From Streptococcus sp. SN-1 (GTDB lineage: Bacteria; Bacillota; Bacilli; Lactobacillales; Streptococcaceae): a stretch of 64,000 bases of DNA. Numbering within the stretch: the stretch's first letter is position 1; every line of letters starts with the position of its first letter. The DNA lies in contig NZ_AP028929.1 in the NCBI RefSeq assembly GCF_041154385.1, forward strand, positions 1,550,001 to 1,614,000, given 5' to 3'. Below, piece after piece: positions 56,404 through 64,000 of this stretch. The position numbers and the translations under genes are program-made. The notes beneath the pieces are model-generated. The model had not been told where the DNA came from. It saw only the letters and a list, made by a program, of their open reading frames with translations, and ran no database searches.

Positions 56404-57318
56404 ATGATTCTCAGACATCCGGGCATCAGCCCAACCAATGATTTGGTTGCTAAGAAAATCTTTAGCAATCCAGAAATCACTTGTCAATTTATACGCGATA
56501 TGTTGGACTTGCCAGCAAAAAATGTGACCATTTTGGAGGGAAGTAACATTCACGTCTTGCCTTCCGTTCCTTACTCAGCACAGGATTTCTATACCAGTAT
56601 AGACGTTTTGGCGGAGCTAGATAATGGAACGCAAGTAATTATTGAGATTCAAGTTCATCATCAGAATTTTTTCATCAATCGCTTGTGGGCTTATTTGTGT
56701 AGCCAGGTCAATCAAAATCTTGAAAAAGTTCGCCAACAAGAAGGCAATACTCATCAAAGTTACAAACACATCGCACCAGTATACGCTATCGCAATTGTGG
56801 ATAGTAATTACTTCTCAGATGATTTAGCTTTTCATAGCTTTAGTATGCGAGAGGACACGACAGGTGAAGTCTTAACTATCACAAACAATGGACAGGAACA
56901 CCATCTAGTCAAGATGGCATTCTTGGAACTCAAAAAATACAGAGAAACCAGCAAAGACGAGGTTCGCAAGCCGTGGTTGGAGTTTTTCGGGAATAAACCC
57001 TTTACCCAACAACCCGAGCGAGCCATCAGTCAGGCAGATCAACTGCTGGACTACAAGAGCTGGTCCGAGGAGGACAGGAAAATGTTTAGTCAACTACGTA
57101 TGCGTGAAGAACAGGCATTATTGGCTCATGATTATGCCTTGGAAACTGCTAGGGCAGAAGGGATTGAACAGGGACTGGAGCGTGGAAAAGTTGAAGGAAG
57201 TTTGTCTATGCTACTAAATCTAGTCCGTCAAGGTCTTTTGCCTTCTGAAGTTGCCAGTCAACAGTTGGGTATGACTGTCGCTGAGTTTGAAGAACTATTA
57301 AAAGAGCATCATAAATAA
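56404..57318 (+). CDS. Rpn-family recombination-promoting nuclease / PD-(D/E)XK transposase-like
   Basis: 304 aa. N-terminal PDDEXK_2 nuclease: F-S-N-P-E-I-T-C-Q-F, active-site Asp in S-I-D-V-L-A (about 63) and E-I-Q (about 82-84), then N-R-L-W-A-Y-L-C-S-Q. C-terminal tail has a repetitive charged helix (E-G-I-E-Q-G-L-E-R-G-K-V-E-G), typical of Rpn proteins. Members cleave DNA and promote RecA-independent recombination or act in phage defence. Directly followed by a 61-bp copy of an internal part of the gene. Confidence 0.85.
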   Translation: MILRHPGISPTNDLVAKKIFSNPEITCQFIRDMLDLPAKNVTILEGSNIHVLPSVPYSAQDFYTSIDVLAELDNGTQVIIEIQVHHQNFFINRLWAYLCSQVNQNLEKVRQQEGNTHQSYKHIAPVYAIAIVDSNYFSDDLAFHSFSMREDTTGEVLTITNNGQEHHLVKMAFLELKKYRETSKDEVRKPWLEFFGNKPFTQQPERAISQADQLLDYKSWSEEDRKMFSQLRMREEQALLAHDYALETARAEGIEQGLERGKVEGSLSMLLNLVRQGLLPSEVASQQLGMTVAEFEELLKEHHK

Positions 57319-57379
57319 GAACTAAAAAATATAGAGAAACCAGAAAAGACAAGGTTCGCAAGCCGTGGTTGGAGTTTTT
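57319..57379 (+). repeat. Partial duplicate of the Rpn gene interior
   Basis: Matches 56926-56987 with three substitutions and one deletion. Begins right after the Rpn stop codon. Remnant of a second Rpn-like copy or of a local duplication. Confidence 0.85.
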
Positions 57380-57395
57380 GTAAATCATTTAATCA

Positions 57396-57438
57396 ATGAC
57401 AGATTTTTCCGTAATAGATGGAAGAATCTGTTTTTTTA
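57396..57438 (+). terminator. Terminator of the Rpn gene
   Basis: CAGATTTTTCC pairs with GGAAGAATCTG, followed by TTTTTTT. Confidence 0.8.
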
Positions 57439-57471
57439 GTTATGCTAGATGTGGGCTCTGAAATAGTAAGA

Positions 57472-57682
57472 TATAGTGTATTGAAATAAGATATGAACAA
57501 AGAAATTAGGAAAGTCAAATTATAGTCAATGAAATAAAAACTGAACAAATTGATTGCGGAATTTAAACTAATTTCTAACAATATTTTAGAAAACTCTGTG
57601 GACTATTCCAGATTCAATCTACTATAATTTCTAGAAATTTTTTAGAATCCGCAGTGTGCTATTTTAGATTCAATAAATTGTG
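57472..57682 (-). repeat. RUP-type repeat, copy D, interrupted by copy C
   Basis: The left half (57472-57520, starting TATAGTGTATTGAAATAAG) and right half (57627 to about 57682, ATTTCTAGAA ... TTTAGATTCAAT) together make one 107-bp unit in reverse orientation; copy C sits at a TA between them. Confidence 0.65.
57521..57626 (-). repeat. RUP-type repeat, copy C (nested)
   Basis: 106 bp from TATAGTCAATGAAATAAA to CAATCTACTATA. Its reverse complement aligns along copies A and B. Inserted inside copy D with TA at both borders, as expected of IS630-type target duplication. Confidence 0.75.
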
Positions 57683-57695
57683 CTTTTAAAAACGA

Positions 57696-57719
57696 AAAAA
57701 GAGCATTTCCGCTCTTTTT
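57696..57719. terminator. Bidirectional hairpin terminator downstream of the 20-aa ORF
   Basis: AAAAAGAGC pairs with GCTCTTTTT around 6 nt; a perfect terminator on both strands. Confidence 0.85.
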
Positions 57720-57732
57720 CTCCTGTTCAATC

Positions 57733-57795
57733 TTAATTTTTTGCTTCTTTCTTTTGGAAAGTGGTTTGGTAATTTACTTTAATCGTTACTGTCAT
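57733..57795 (-). CDS. 20-aa peptide ORF with its own promoter and terminator
   Basis: MTVTIKVNYQTTFQKKEAKN, then TAA. Start ATG at 57795-57793 with GAGGA (57803-57807) 7 nt upstream. A -10 TATACT (57827-57832) lies 31 bp before the ATG; three 11-bp-phased TTAAG-type half-sites follow upstream, and a strong terminator lies 14 bp beyond the stop. This is a complete small transcription unit between recG and the RUPs. The beta-prone N-half and Lys-rich C-half give no signal peptide or membrane segment. It could be a cytoplasmic regulatory peptide, or the transcript could act as RNA. I do not recognise it. Confidence 0.6.
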   Translation of the reverse strand: MTVTIKVNYQTTFQKKEAKN

Positions 57796-57826
57796 GTGAG
57801 AGTCCTCGTTTCTTTTTGATGACTCT

Positions 57827-57881
57827 AGTATAAGGGCCAAACCTGAAAGCTAGCTTAAGATTTCCTTAGAGAAAGCTTAAT
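57827..57881 (-). promoter_or_regulatory. Response-regulator-type promoter of the 20-aa ORF
   Basis: Minus strand: ATTAAG, TCTAAG and CTTAAG (57876-57881, 57865-57870, 57854-57859), each 11 bp apart, then 21 bp, then TATACT. No -35 hexamer. The half-sites resemble the CiaR direct repeat NTTAAG-N5-WTTAAG. The first overlaps the recG stop. Confidence 0.5.
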
Positions 57882-59892
57882 CTAAATGTTTTTTCTTTTC
57901 CAAATGATGGACAATCATGCGCCACTCTGGATCCTCTTGCCAACCTTCTATCGAACTAATGTAGCTAGCAACCTTTCTGGCTTCTTCTAAAATCGGAAAA
58001 TCTTCGATAATATCAGCCACTTGAAACTCTGGAAGCCCTGACTGTCTGGTTCCAAAAATTTCACCTGAACCACGCATTTTCAAATCTTCCTCCGCAAGGA
58101 CAAAGCCATTGGTGGTTTCTGTCATAATGCGCATGCGATCTTTTCCAGAATCAGTCTTGGGATTAGCAACGAGAACAGCATAGGACTGCTTGTCCCCCCG
58201 ACCGACACGACCTCTGAGCTGGTGAAGCTGGCTGAGCCCGAAGCGATCGGCATCCATGATAATCATGACGGTCGCATTGGGAACGTTAACTCCAACCTCG
58301 ATAACCGTCGTTGAAACCAGAATATCCGTTTTTCGCTCTTTGAAATCCTGCATGATCTGGTCTTTTTCATCACTCTTCATTTTACCATGTAGAAGAGCCA
58401 CCTCTGCCTTTCCTGCAAAATGCGCCGTCAACTCCTCTGATAAGGCAATGGCATTTTTCAAATCCAGAGCTTCTGATTCTTCAATCAAGGGAGAGATGAC
58501 ATAGGCTTGAGAACCTTTTTGGATTTCCCCCTCTAACCAAGTCAAGACCTGAGGTAGTTGCTCATGCTTGATCCAGCGTGTCACAATGGGTTTTCGACCT
58601 GCTGGTATCTGGTCGATAATGGAAACATCCATATCGCCAAAGGCTGTGATGGCCAAGGTTCGTGGTATGGGAGTCGCTGTCATCATGAGTACATCTGGAT
58701 TGTCGCCTTTTTCTCTCAGAACACGCCTTTGCCCTACACCAAATCGGTGCTGCTCATCGATGATAATCAAGCCCAGACGAGCATAATCTACCCCATCCTG
58801 AATCAGAGCGTGGGTTCCGATAATCAAATCAGCCTCACCCTTGGCAATAGTCTCCAAGACTTCTCTCTTTTCTGCAGCTTTCAAGGAACCTGTCAAAAGA
58901 GCCAGTTTCAAGTCTGGAAAAAGGTTCTGTAAACTCTCAAAATGTTGCTCTGCAAGGATTTCTGTTGGTACCATGAGGGCTGATTGGTAGCCAGCCGTCA
59001 CTGCCGCAAACATAGCCAAGCCAGCGACCACCGTTTTTCCGCTCCCCACATCCCCTTGCAAGAGACGATTCATGTGGTGGTCCGACTTCATGTCTGTCAA
59101 AATTTCCTGCAAACTCTTTTCTTGAGCTGGGGTCAAGGAAAAAGGTAGATTTTCTTTAACTGCTGTCACTTTTTCCTTAGACCAATTCAGAACCAGACCA
59201 CTTCCCTGAACTCTATTTTCAGACTTGAGCGTCTGCAACTGCATTTGGAAATAAAAGAGTTCCTCAAACTTGATACGGCGAAGGGCCTGCTTGTATTCCG
59301 CCAAATCCTTTGGAAAATGCATGGCACGAACGGCCTGACAACGGGACATAAGTTTGTATTTGTCTAGTAAAGACTGGGGAAGATTTTCTTCTATCAAGAG
59401 GTCCAGTCCCTGATCAAAGGCTGTCTTGATGACCTTGACCAGACTGGACTGACTAATTCCCTGAGCCAGACGATAGACAGGCTGTAGATCATCCTCTACC
59501 TGAGCCAGGACCTTCATCCCTGTCAGGCTAGCCTTGGCGCGGTCCCATTTTCCAAAGACAGCAAGGGTTGCTCCCAACTCTATCTTATCTGCTAGATAGG
59601 GCTGGTTAAAGAAATTCACCGCAAAAACAACTTCTCCCTGCTTGAGGCTAAAACGCAGGCGATTACGCTTAAAACCATAATACTGGACACTGGCAGGAGT
59701 CACGACTTGACCAGATAGGACTGCCTTCTCCCCGTCCTCTAGTTCCAATACTTGCTTGGTTTTGAAGTCTTCATAACGGAAAGGAAAGTAGAGCAAGAGG
59801 TCTTGCAAGTTTTCAATTCCTAGTTTTGCGTATTTTTCTGCTGACTTTGGTCCCACACCAGGTAAGACATGCAAGGGTTGATGTAGATTCAT
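57877..59892 (-). CDS. recG: ATP-dependent DNA helicase RecG
   Basis: 671 aa. N-terminal wedge/OB domain (about 50-150), helicase core with Walker A G-D-V-G-S-G-K-T (about 279-286), D-E-Q-H box (about 375-378), T-A-T-P-I-P-R-T, and Q-L-R-G-R-V-G-R motif VI (about 560-567). Reverses stalled forks and migrates Holliday junctions. 18 bp downstream of alr. Confidence 0.97.
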   Translation of the reverse strand: MNLHQPLHVLPGVGPKSAEKYAKLGIENLQDLLLYFPFRYEDFKTKQVLELEDGEKAVLSGQVVTPASVQYYGFKRNRLRFSLKQGEVVFAVNFFNQPYLADKIELGATLAVFGKWDRAKASLTGMKVLAQVEDDLQPVYRLAQGISQSSLVKVIKTAFDQGLDLLIEENLPQSLLDKYKLMSRCQAVRAMHFPKDLAEYKQALRRIKFEELFYFQMQLQTLKSENRVQGSGLVLNWSKEKVTAVKENLPFSLTPAQEKSLQEILTDMKSDHHMNRLLQGDVGSGKTVVAGLAMFAAVTAGYQSALMVPTEILAEQHFESLQNLFPDLKLALLTGSLKAAEKREVLETIAKGEADLIIGTHALIQDGVDYARLGLIIIDEQHRFGVGQRRVLREKGDNPDVLMMTATPIPRTLAITAFGDMDVSIIDQIPAGRKPIVTRWIKHEQLPQVLTWLEGEIQKGSQAYVISPLIEESEALDLKNAIALSEELTAHFAGKAEVALLHGKMKSDEKDQIMQDFKERKTDILVSTTVIEVGVNVPNATVMIIMDADRFGLSQLHQLRGRVGRGDKQSYAVLVANPKTDSGKDRMRIMTETTNGFVLAEEDLKMRGSGEIFGTRQSGLPEFQVADIIEDFPILEEARKVASYISSIEGWQEDPEWRMIVHHLEKKKHLD

Positions 59893-59910
59893 GCTCCACT
59901 CCTTTCTTTT

Positions 59911-61014
59911 CTAATAATATTCTCTCGGAATGCGGTCGCTGAGGAGACAAACCACCTCGTAGTTAATAGTCCCACGGTAGGCAGCTACCTGAGTAGCTGT
60001 GATCTCCTTGCCCCCATTAGAACCAATGAGGGTGACTTTTGTTCCTAAGGGATAAAGCTTAGGCAATCGAATGGTGATTTGGTCCATCGAAACCCTGCCT
60101 ACGATTGGGCAAGCTTGTCCATCTACCAAGACAGAGAAATTCTGCATGTCTCGCGTCCAACCATCCGCATAGCCGATTGGTACCGTCGCAATGACTTGCT
60201 CGCTATCTGCCTGATAGGTCGCTCCATAGCCCATGCAAGCTCCAGCTGGAACTGTCTTGACATGAACCAGAGCAGACTCCAAGGTCAAGGCTGGAGTCAG
60301 GTCATAAGGCAAGTCCAAGACCTCTCCGCTAGGATTCAAGCCATACATGGCGTCTCCCATACGAACGGCGTTAAAAATAGTCTCTGCATGCCAAATAGTC
60401 GTTGCAGAATTGCTAGCATGTACCAAGTCTGGCACTTCCTTCATACTAGCCAAAATAGTTTTAAACCGTTCTAACTGGGCATTAAAGTAGTCATCTGATT
60501 CTTCATCTGCAGTAGCAAAGTGGGTAAAAATCCCTTCAACACAAGCACCATGTTGTTGGAGCAAGTCTTGAGCCTGCTCAGCCTCACGAGCCTCTCGAAA
60601 ACCGATCCGTCCCATTCCTGAATCAATCTTGAGGTGAACTGTCAATCCAGTTAGATCCGCTTCCTTATCTAAGAGTGCTTGAATCCACTCCAGTCCAGCC
60701 ACAGTCAAGGTGATGTCGTATTCTTTAGCTAGAGCGACAGCTTCGATTTCAGAAACTCCTAAAATGAGGATTCGCTTGCTGAGTCCAGCCTGTCTGAGTT
60801 CAAGAGCTTCATCAATATTGGAAACGCAAAAACCATCAACATCATCTTGAATCGCCTTGGCAACAGCGACTGCTCCATGTCCATAAGCATTAGCCTTGAC
60901 TACTGCAAATTTGAGCGTTCCTTGAGGGATATGAGCCCCCATCTGCTGAATATTTTGTCGAATAGCTCCCAGATGAATCAGAGCTTTGGTTGGTCTATGT
61001 GGACTAGCTTTCAT
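59911..61014 (-). CDS. alr: Alanine racemase
   Basis: 367 aa from the ATG at 61014; the frame extends to 61035. PLP lysine in [11 protein letters not shown] (about 40), catalytic Tyr in G-Y-G-A-T-Y (about 265). Makes D-Ala for the cell wall. Overlaps the acpS end by 11 bp; acpS-alr-recG is the conserved streptococcal order. Confidence 0.97.
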   Translation of the reverse strand: MKASPHRPTKALIHLGAIRQNIQQMGAHIPQGTLKFAVVKANAYGHGAVAVAKAIQDDVDGFCVSNIDEALELRQAGLSKRILILGVSEIEAVALAKEYDITLTVAGLEWIQALLDKEADLTGLTVHLKIDSGMGRIGFREAREAEQAQDLLQQHGACVEGIFTHFATADEESDDYFNAQLERFKTILASMKEVPDLVHASNSATTIWHAETIFNAVRMGDAMYGLNPSGEVLDLPYDLTPALTLESALVHVKTVPAGACMGYGATYQADSEQVIATVPIGYADGWTRDMQNFSVLVDGQACPIVGRVSMDQITIRLPKLYPLGTKVTLIGSNGGKEITATQVAAYRGTINYEVVCLLSDRIPREYY

Positions 61015-61366
61015 GATTTTCCTCCAAAATGACACTGGCTGTCACAAACTGATCGGTATGGCTGATAGACAGCCAAATCTTTCCTGAAAATGGCGCCTGA
61101 CTAAAATAAGGCGCCCCGCGTTCATTGTTCAAGACTTCCAAATCTTGAAAACCGAGCTTGCCAATGCCCGTTCCCATAGCCTTGGAAAAGGCCTCCTTAG
61201 CCGACCAGCGACCAGCTAAATATTCTATTTGCCTGCGCCCTTTAAGACTGGTGAAGCGCTCCATTTCCTTAGCTGTCAGCACGCGCTTGGCAAATCCTTC
61301 ATGTCGTGTAACTGCGCTTTCTATCGAAGCTAATTCTTCTATGTCAATTCCGTGTCCAACTATCAT
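61004..61366 (-). CDS. acpS: Holo-[acyl-carrier-protein] synthase
   Basis: 120 aa from the ATG at 61366, the size of AcpS; the open frame runs further to 61492 over the DAHP synthase end. G-H-G-I-D-I-E-E (Mg2+ Asp about 8) and [10 protein letters not shown] (about 55-64) are the family signatures. Transfers phosphopantetheine to ACP. An in-frame ATG two codons upstream (61372) is equally possible as start. Confidence 0.95.
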   Translation of the reverse strand: MIVGHGIDIEELASIESAVTRHEGFAKRVLTAKEMERFTSLKGRRQIEYLAGRWSAKEAFSKAMGTGIGKLGFQDLEVLNNERGAPYFSQAPFSGKIWLSISHTDQFVTASVILEENHES

Positions 61367-61410
61367 TCTCATCAAAAGGAGTTGAGATTCCCCAACTCCA
61401 TCCTTTTCAC

Positions 61411-62442
61411 TTATTTTGTCAAGGTAGCATAGATTTCTTCTACCAAGGCCTCTGTATTTTCCCAACCTAGGCAAGGATCGGTAATGGAACAACCAAAGAC
61501 CTCTGGTTGGTTTTGACGACCATCTGCTAGGTAAGATTCAATCATAAAGCCTCGAACTATCTTTTTAATCTTCTCATTCCAATCACGATTTTGCAAGGTC
61601 TGACGAACAATTCGAATCTGTTCCATATATTGCTTGCCTGAGTTATCATGGTTGGTATCAATGAGGATAAAGGGATTTTCAAGTCCCATGGTTTCATAGC
61701 GTTCAATGGCATTTAGCAGGGTTTCATAGTAAAAGTTAGGCTCATTTTTCCCATATTCATTAACTGCGCCACGAAGGATGACGTGGGCCAAGGGATTTCC
61801 TGAAGTCTCAACTTCTTGGCCATGAAAGAGGAAGGTCTGTTTGTTCTGAGCTGCATAGATACCGTTAAACATGACCCCAAGGTTTCCAGAAGTTGGATTT
61901 TTCATCCCCACTGGTGCATCAATTCCTGAGGCCACAAAACGGTGCTCTTGGTCTTCCACAGAACGAGCCCCCACAGCATGGTAGCTGACCAAATCATCTA
62001 CCAAGACCAGATTTGACGGATAAAGCATCTCATCTGCCGTTGTCAAACCTGTCTCTGTAATCACGCGGTAGTGCAACTGGCGCACAGCCTGCAAGCCGTT
62101 AATCAGGCTTGGAGCCTTAGAAGTATCTGGTTGGTGAACCAAACCTTTATAACCGTCTCCGTTGGTACGAGGTTTAGCTGTATAAACACGCATAACCATG
62201 AAAATCTTGTCTGCCACCTTCTTTTGCAAGGTAGATAAACGGCGGGCATATTCCAAGACAGCCTCTTCATTATCAGAAGAGCAAGGACCAATCACCAAAA
62301 GGATCCGGTCATCTTCTCCTGAAATGATGTCTGCCAATTCTCTATCACGGCGCTCCTTTAGTCGCAAGGCTTCCGCAGACAATTGGGTTTCTGCCTTGAT
62401 TGCTTCAATATCGATTTCTTGACCTTTTTCAATAAATGCCAT
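61411..62442 (-). CDS. aroG: DAHP synthase (AroF/G/H class), copy 1
   Basis: 343 aa. Type I DAHP synthase: L-V-I-G-P-C-S-S (about 50-57), [16 protein letters not shown] (about 86-101), D-T-N-H-D-N-S-G-K (about 255-263). First step of the shikimate pathway. Starts 1 bp after the upstream paralogue of identical length; the two are a tandem duplication likely differing in amino-acid feedback. Confidence 0.93.
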   Translation of the reverse strand: MAFIEKGQEIDIEAIKAETQLSAEALRLKERRDRELADIISGEDDRILLVIGPCSSDNEEAVLEYARRLSTLQKKVADKIFMVMRVYTAKPRTNGDGYKGLVHQPDTSKAPSLINGLQAVRQLHYRVITETGLTTADEMLYPSNLVLVDDLVSYHAVGARSVEDQEHRFVASGIDAPVGMKNPTSGNLGVMFNGIYAAQNKQTFLFHGQEVETSGNPLAHVILRGAVNEYGKNEPNFYYETLLNAIERYETMGLENPFILIDTNHDNSGKQYMEQIRIVRQTLQNRDWNEKIKKIVRGFMIESYLADGRQNQPEVFGCSITDPCLGWENTEALVEEIYATLTK

Positions 62443-62443
62443 C

Positions 62444-63475
62444 TTATTCTCCTAGCGTTTGGTAGATTTCTCTGACAAGGGCTTCCGTATTTTCCCAGCC
62501 CAGGCAAGGGTCTGTTATAGACTTGCCAAATACTTCCGGTTCGTTTTGACGACCGTCTTCTAGATAAGACTCAATCATAAAGCCACGAACATACTGCTTG
62601 ATTTTTTCATTCCAATCACGGTTAATCAAGGTCTGGCGGACAATTCGAATTTGGTCCATATGTTGCTTACCAGAATTGTCATGATTGGTATCCACAATGA
62701 TAAAGGGATTTTCCAAGCCCATTTTCTCATACTGAGCAATGGTATCCATCAAATTATCATAGTAGTAGTTAGGAATATTCTTACCATACTCATTGATTGC
62801 TCCACGAAGAATGGCATGTGAAAGCGGGTTACCAGTTGTTTCCACTTCTTTTCCTAGGAAAAGGAAGCTTTGTTTGTTTTGAGCAGCATAAATCCCATTA
62901 AACATAACATTGAGATTTCCAGAAGTTGGATTTTTAAAACCAGTCGCAAAATCTGCCCCACTTGCCACAAAGCGGTGTTGCTGGTCTTCAACCGAACGAG
63001 CACCAACCGCCATGTAAGAAATCAAATCATCCACAAGCGGAAGATTTTCAGGATAAAGCATTTCATCAGCTGTTGTCATGCCTGTTTCTGTGATAACACG
63101 ATAGTGAAGATGGCGAACAGCTTTAATTCCGTTGATAAGACTAGGCGCTTCTGTCGCATTAGGCTGGTGAATCAAGCCCTTATAGCCATCTCCGTTGGTA
63201 CGGGGTTTGGCAGTGTAAACACGCATAACCATAAAGATACGGTCTGCCACTTCTTCTTGTAAAGCTGCCAAACGTTTAGCATACTCAAGAACAGCTTCTT
63301 CATTATCAGATGAGCATGGCCCGATTACCAAGAGAATTCGTTGATCTTCTCCACGTATAATGGCTTCTAGCTCTTTATCGCGCTGTGATTTTCTCTCCAA
63401 AGCTTGGCCTTCTAATTTTGATAAGGCACGAACTTCTTCAATATTAATTTTAGGACTTTTTGCTGTAAATACCAT
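62444..63475 (-). CDS. aroF: DAHP synthase (AroF/G/H class), copy 2
   Basis: 343 aa with the same catalytic motifs ([28 protein letters not shown]) and high identity to the next gene. Differences cluster in the N-terminal 30 residues, which shape the feedback site in this family. Upstream gene of the pair; RBS aaggaga. Which symbol (aroF or aroG) belongs to which copy is convention. Confidence 0.93.
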   Translation of the reverse strand: MVFTAKSPKINIEEVRALSKLEGQALERKSQRDKELEAIIRGEDQRILLVIGPCSSDNEEAVLEYAKRLAALQEEVADRIFMVMRVYTAKPRTNGDGYKGLIHQPNATEAPSLINGIKAVRHLHYRVITETGMTTADEMLYPENLPLVDDLISYMAVGARSVEDQQHRFVASGADFATGFKNPTSGNLNVMFNGIYAAQNKQSFLFLGKEVETTGNPLSHAILRGAINEYGKNIPNYYYDNLMDTIAQYEKMGLENPFIIVDTNHDNSGKQHMDQIRIVRQTLINRDWNEKIKQYVRGFMIESYLEDGRQNEPEVFGKSITDPCLGWENTEALVREIYQTLGE

Positions 63476-63498
63476 AACTCATCTCCTTATAAATCAAA

Positions 63499-63537
63499 CG
63501 GATACCAAGTAAAAATTTACTTTTCACAAGGTATCCG
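63499..63537 (-). terminator. Hairpin between secA and the DAHP synthase pair
   Basis: CGGATACC pairs with GGTATCCG, with an inner AAGTAAA/TTTACTT. Only a short T-rich tract follows, so termination may be partial. Confidence 0.55.
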
Positions 63538-63555
63538 CCTCTAAACTATCTCATT

Positions 63556-63999
63556 TTATTGTCTTTTACCGTGACAGTTTTTAAACTTCTTACCAGAACC
63601 ACATGGGCAAAGTTCATTCCGTCCAATCTGACTCAAATCCAAATCTTCTGGTATATTTGCTTGGTGGGCAGCGATATTGCGGGTCGCTGTTGTACTGATA
63701 TGGTGTTCTGCTTGTGGTCTTTCTTGTTCATGAATTTGTGCTTTCATCATCAAGCGTGTCACATCAAACTCAATCGAACCAATCATGTCATTAAACATAC
63801 GGAAACCTTCTGCCTGATACTCGACAACAGGGTTGTTCTGAGCATAGCCACGAAGTCCAACCGCGTTACGTAATTGATCTAGGGCATCGATATGATCTGT
63901 CCACTTGTTATCTACCACTCGTAGAATCAAAACTTTTTGGAATTCTTTAACTGCTTCTTCATCGCGTAGTTTTGAAACCTGACTATCGTAAACTTGCAA
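63556..63999 (-). CDS. secA: Preprotein translocase ATPase SecA, C-terminal part
   Basis: Partial: the gene continues past the right edge; 147 C-terminal residues are seen of about 837. Helical wing/scaffold sequence [22 protein letters not shown] is unmistakable. The C-terminal zinc-binding tail has [14 protein letters not shown]. Confidence 0.97.
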   Translation of the reverse strand: MQVYDSQVSKLRDEEAVKEFQKVLILRVVDNKWTDHIDALDQLRNAVGLRGYAQNNPVVEYQAEGFRMFNDMIGSIEFDVTRLMMKAQIHEQERPQAEHHISTTATRNIAAHQANIPEDLDLSQIGRNELCPCGSGKKFKNCHGKRQ

Positions 64000-64000
64000 G

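Noticed and set aside
57393..57581. 62-aa minus-strand ORF in the RUP region
   Set aside because: Made of RUP sequence and terminator; no RBS and AT-rich low-complexity translation.
61367..61492. N-terminal extension of AcpS
   Set aside because: Overlaps the DAHP synthase end; AcpS proteins are about 120 aa and start M-I-V-G-H-G-I-D.

Overview
The window is a low-GC Firmicute chromosome from the Streptococcus mitis group (S. pneumoniae / S. pseudopneumoniae / S. mitis). The evidence is the gene order (relA, pepO, psaBCA-tpx, ileS, divIVA-ylmHGFE-ftsZ-ftsA, murF-ddl-recR-pbp2b, nan locus, recG-alr-acpS-aro-secA), the sequences of PsaA and PBP2b, seven BOX elements, and several 107-bp RUP-type repeats. 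From memory, most of it is collinear with the pneumococcal chromosome. Three stretches look accessory: the LPXTG protein plus serine recombinase (about 5.8-10.15 kb), the toxin-antitoxin pair (40.2-41.0 kb), and the tandem-trypsin LPXTG protease where pneumococci carry sialidases (50.4-53.8 kb). I lean towards S. mitis or a relative, but sequence reading alone cannot settle the species.

Layout. 0-5.8 kb: 3' end of a PnuC transporter, two paralogous small membrane proteins, dtd-relA, a strong promoter with a perfect dyad ahead of a decayed gene and a small exported protein, and a metallo-beta-lactamase-fold hydrolase. 5.8-10.15 kb: RUP, a 958-aa LPXTG surface protein, two 28-bp recombinase-type dyads in inverted orientation, and a serine recombinase. 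10.2-15.6 kb: pepO, then PsaR-type promoter, psaBCA and tpx. 15.6-23.6 kb: FtsX-type ABC exporter, GH95 fucosidase, gpmA, and a lipoprotein/4-TM pair. 23.9-32.8 kb: T-box-controlled ileS and the division cluster. 33-39.2 kb: YwaF-like protein, murF, ddl, recR, pbp2b. 39.4-50.1 kb: RpiR regulator, RelBE-type pair, and the sialic acid/ManNAc operon (ROK kinase, NAL, YesL-like, YhcH, SatABC-type transporter, PTS EIIBC, NanE). 50.4-57.4 kb: tandem-trypsin protease, acetyl-xylan-esterase-like hydrolase, a GNAT gene broken by one stop codon, an Rpn nuclease, nested RUPs. 57.7-64 kb: an apparently complete transcription unit for a 20-aa peptide, recG, alr, acpS, two DAHP synthases and the 3' end of secA.

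How it fits together: the cell-wall and division genes form the housekeeping core. The nan genes import and catabolise amino sugars, with two matching promoter/operator regions and cre-like sites. The two LPXTG proteins share a C-terminal domain and carry in-frame repeats. The signals I rate most worth checking are the possible invertible segment beside the serine recombinase, the isolated 20-aa ORF with three 11-bp-phased TTAAG half-sites, the toxin-antitoxin cassette between two copies of a terminator that holds the stop codons of both neighbours, and the LPXTG tandem-trypsin protease in the sialidase position.
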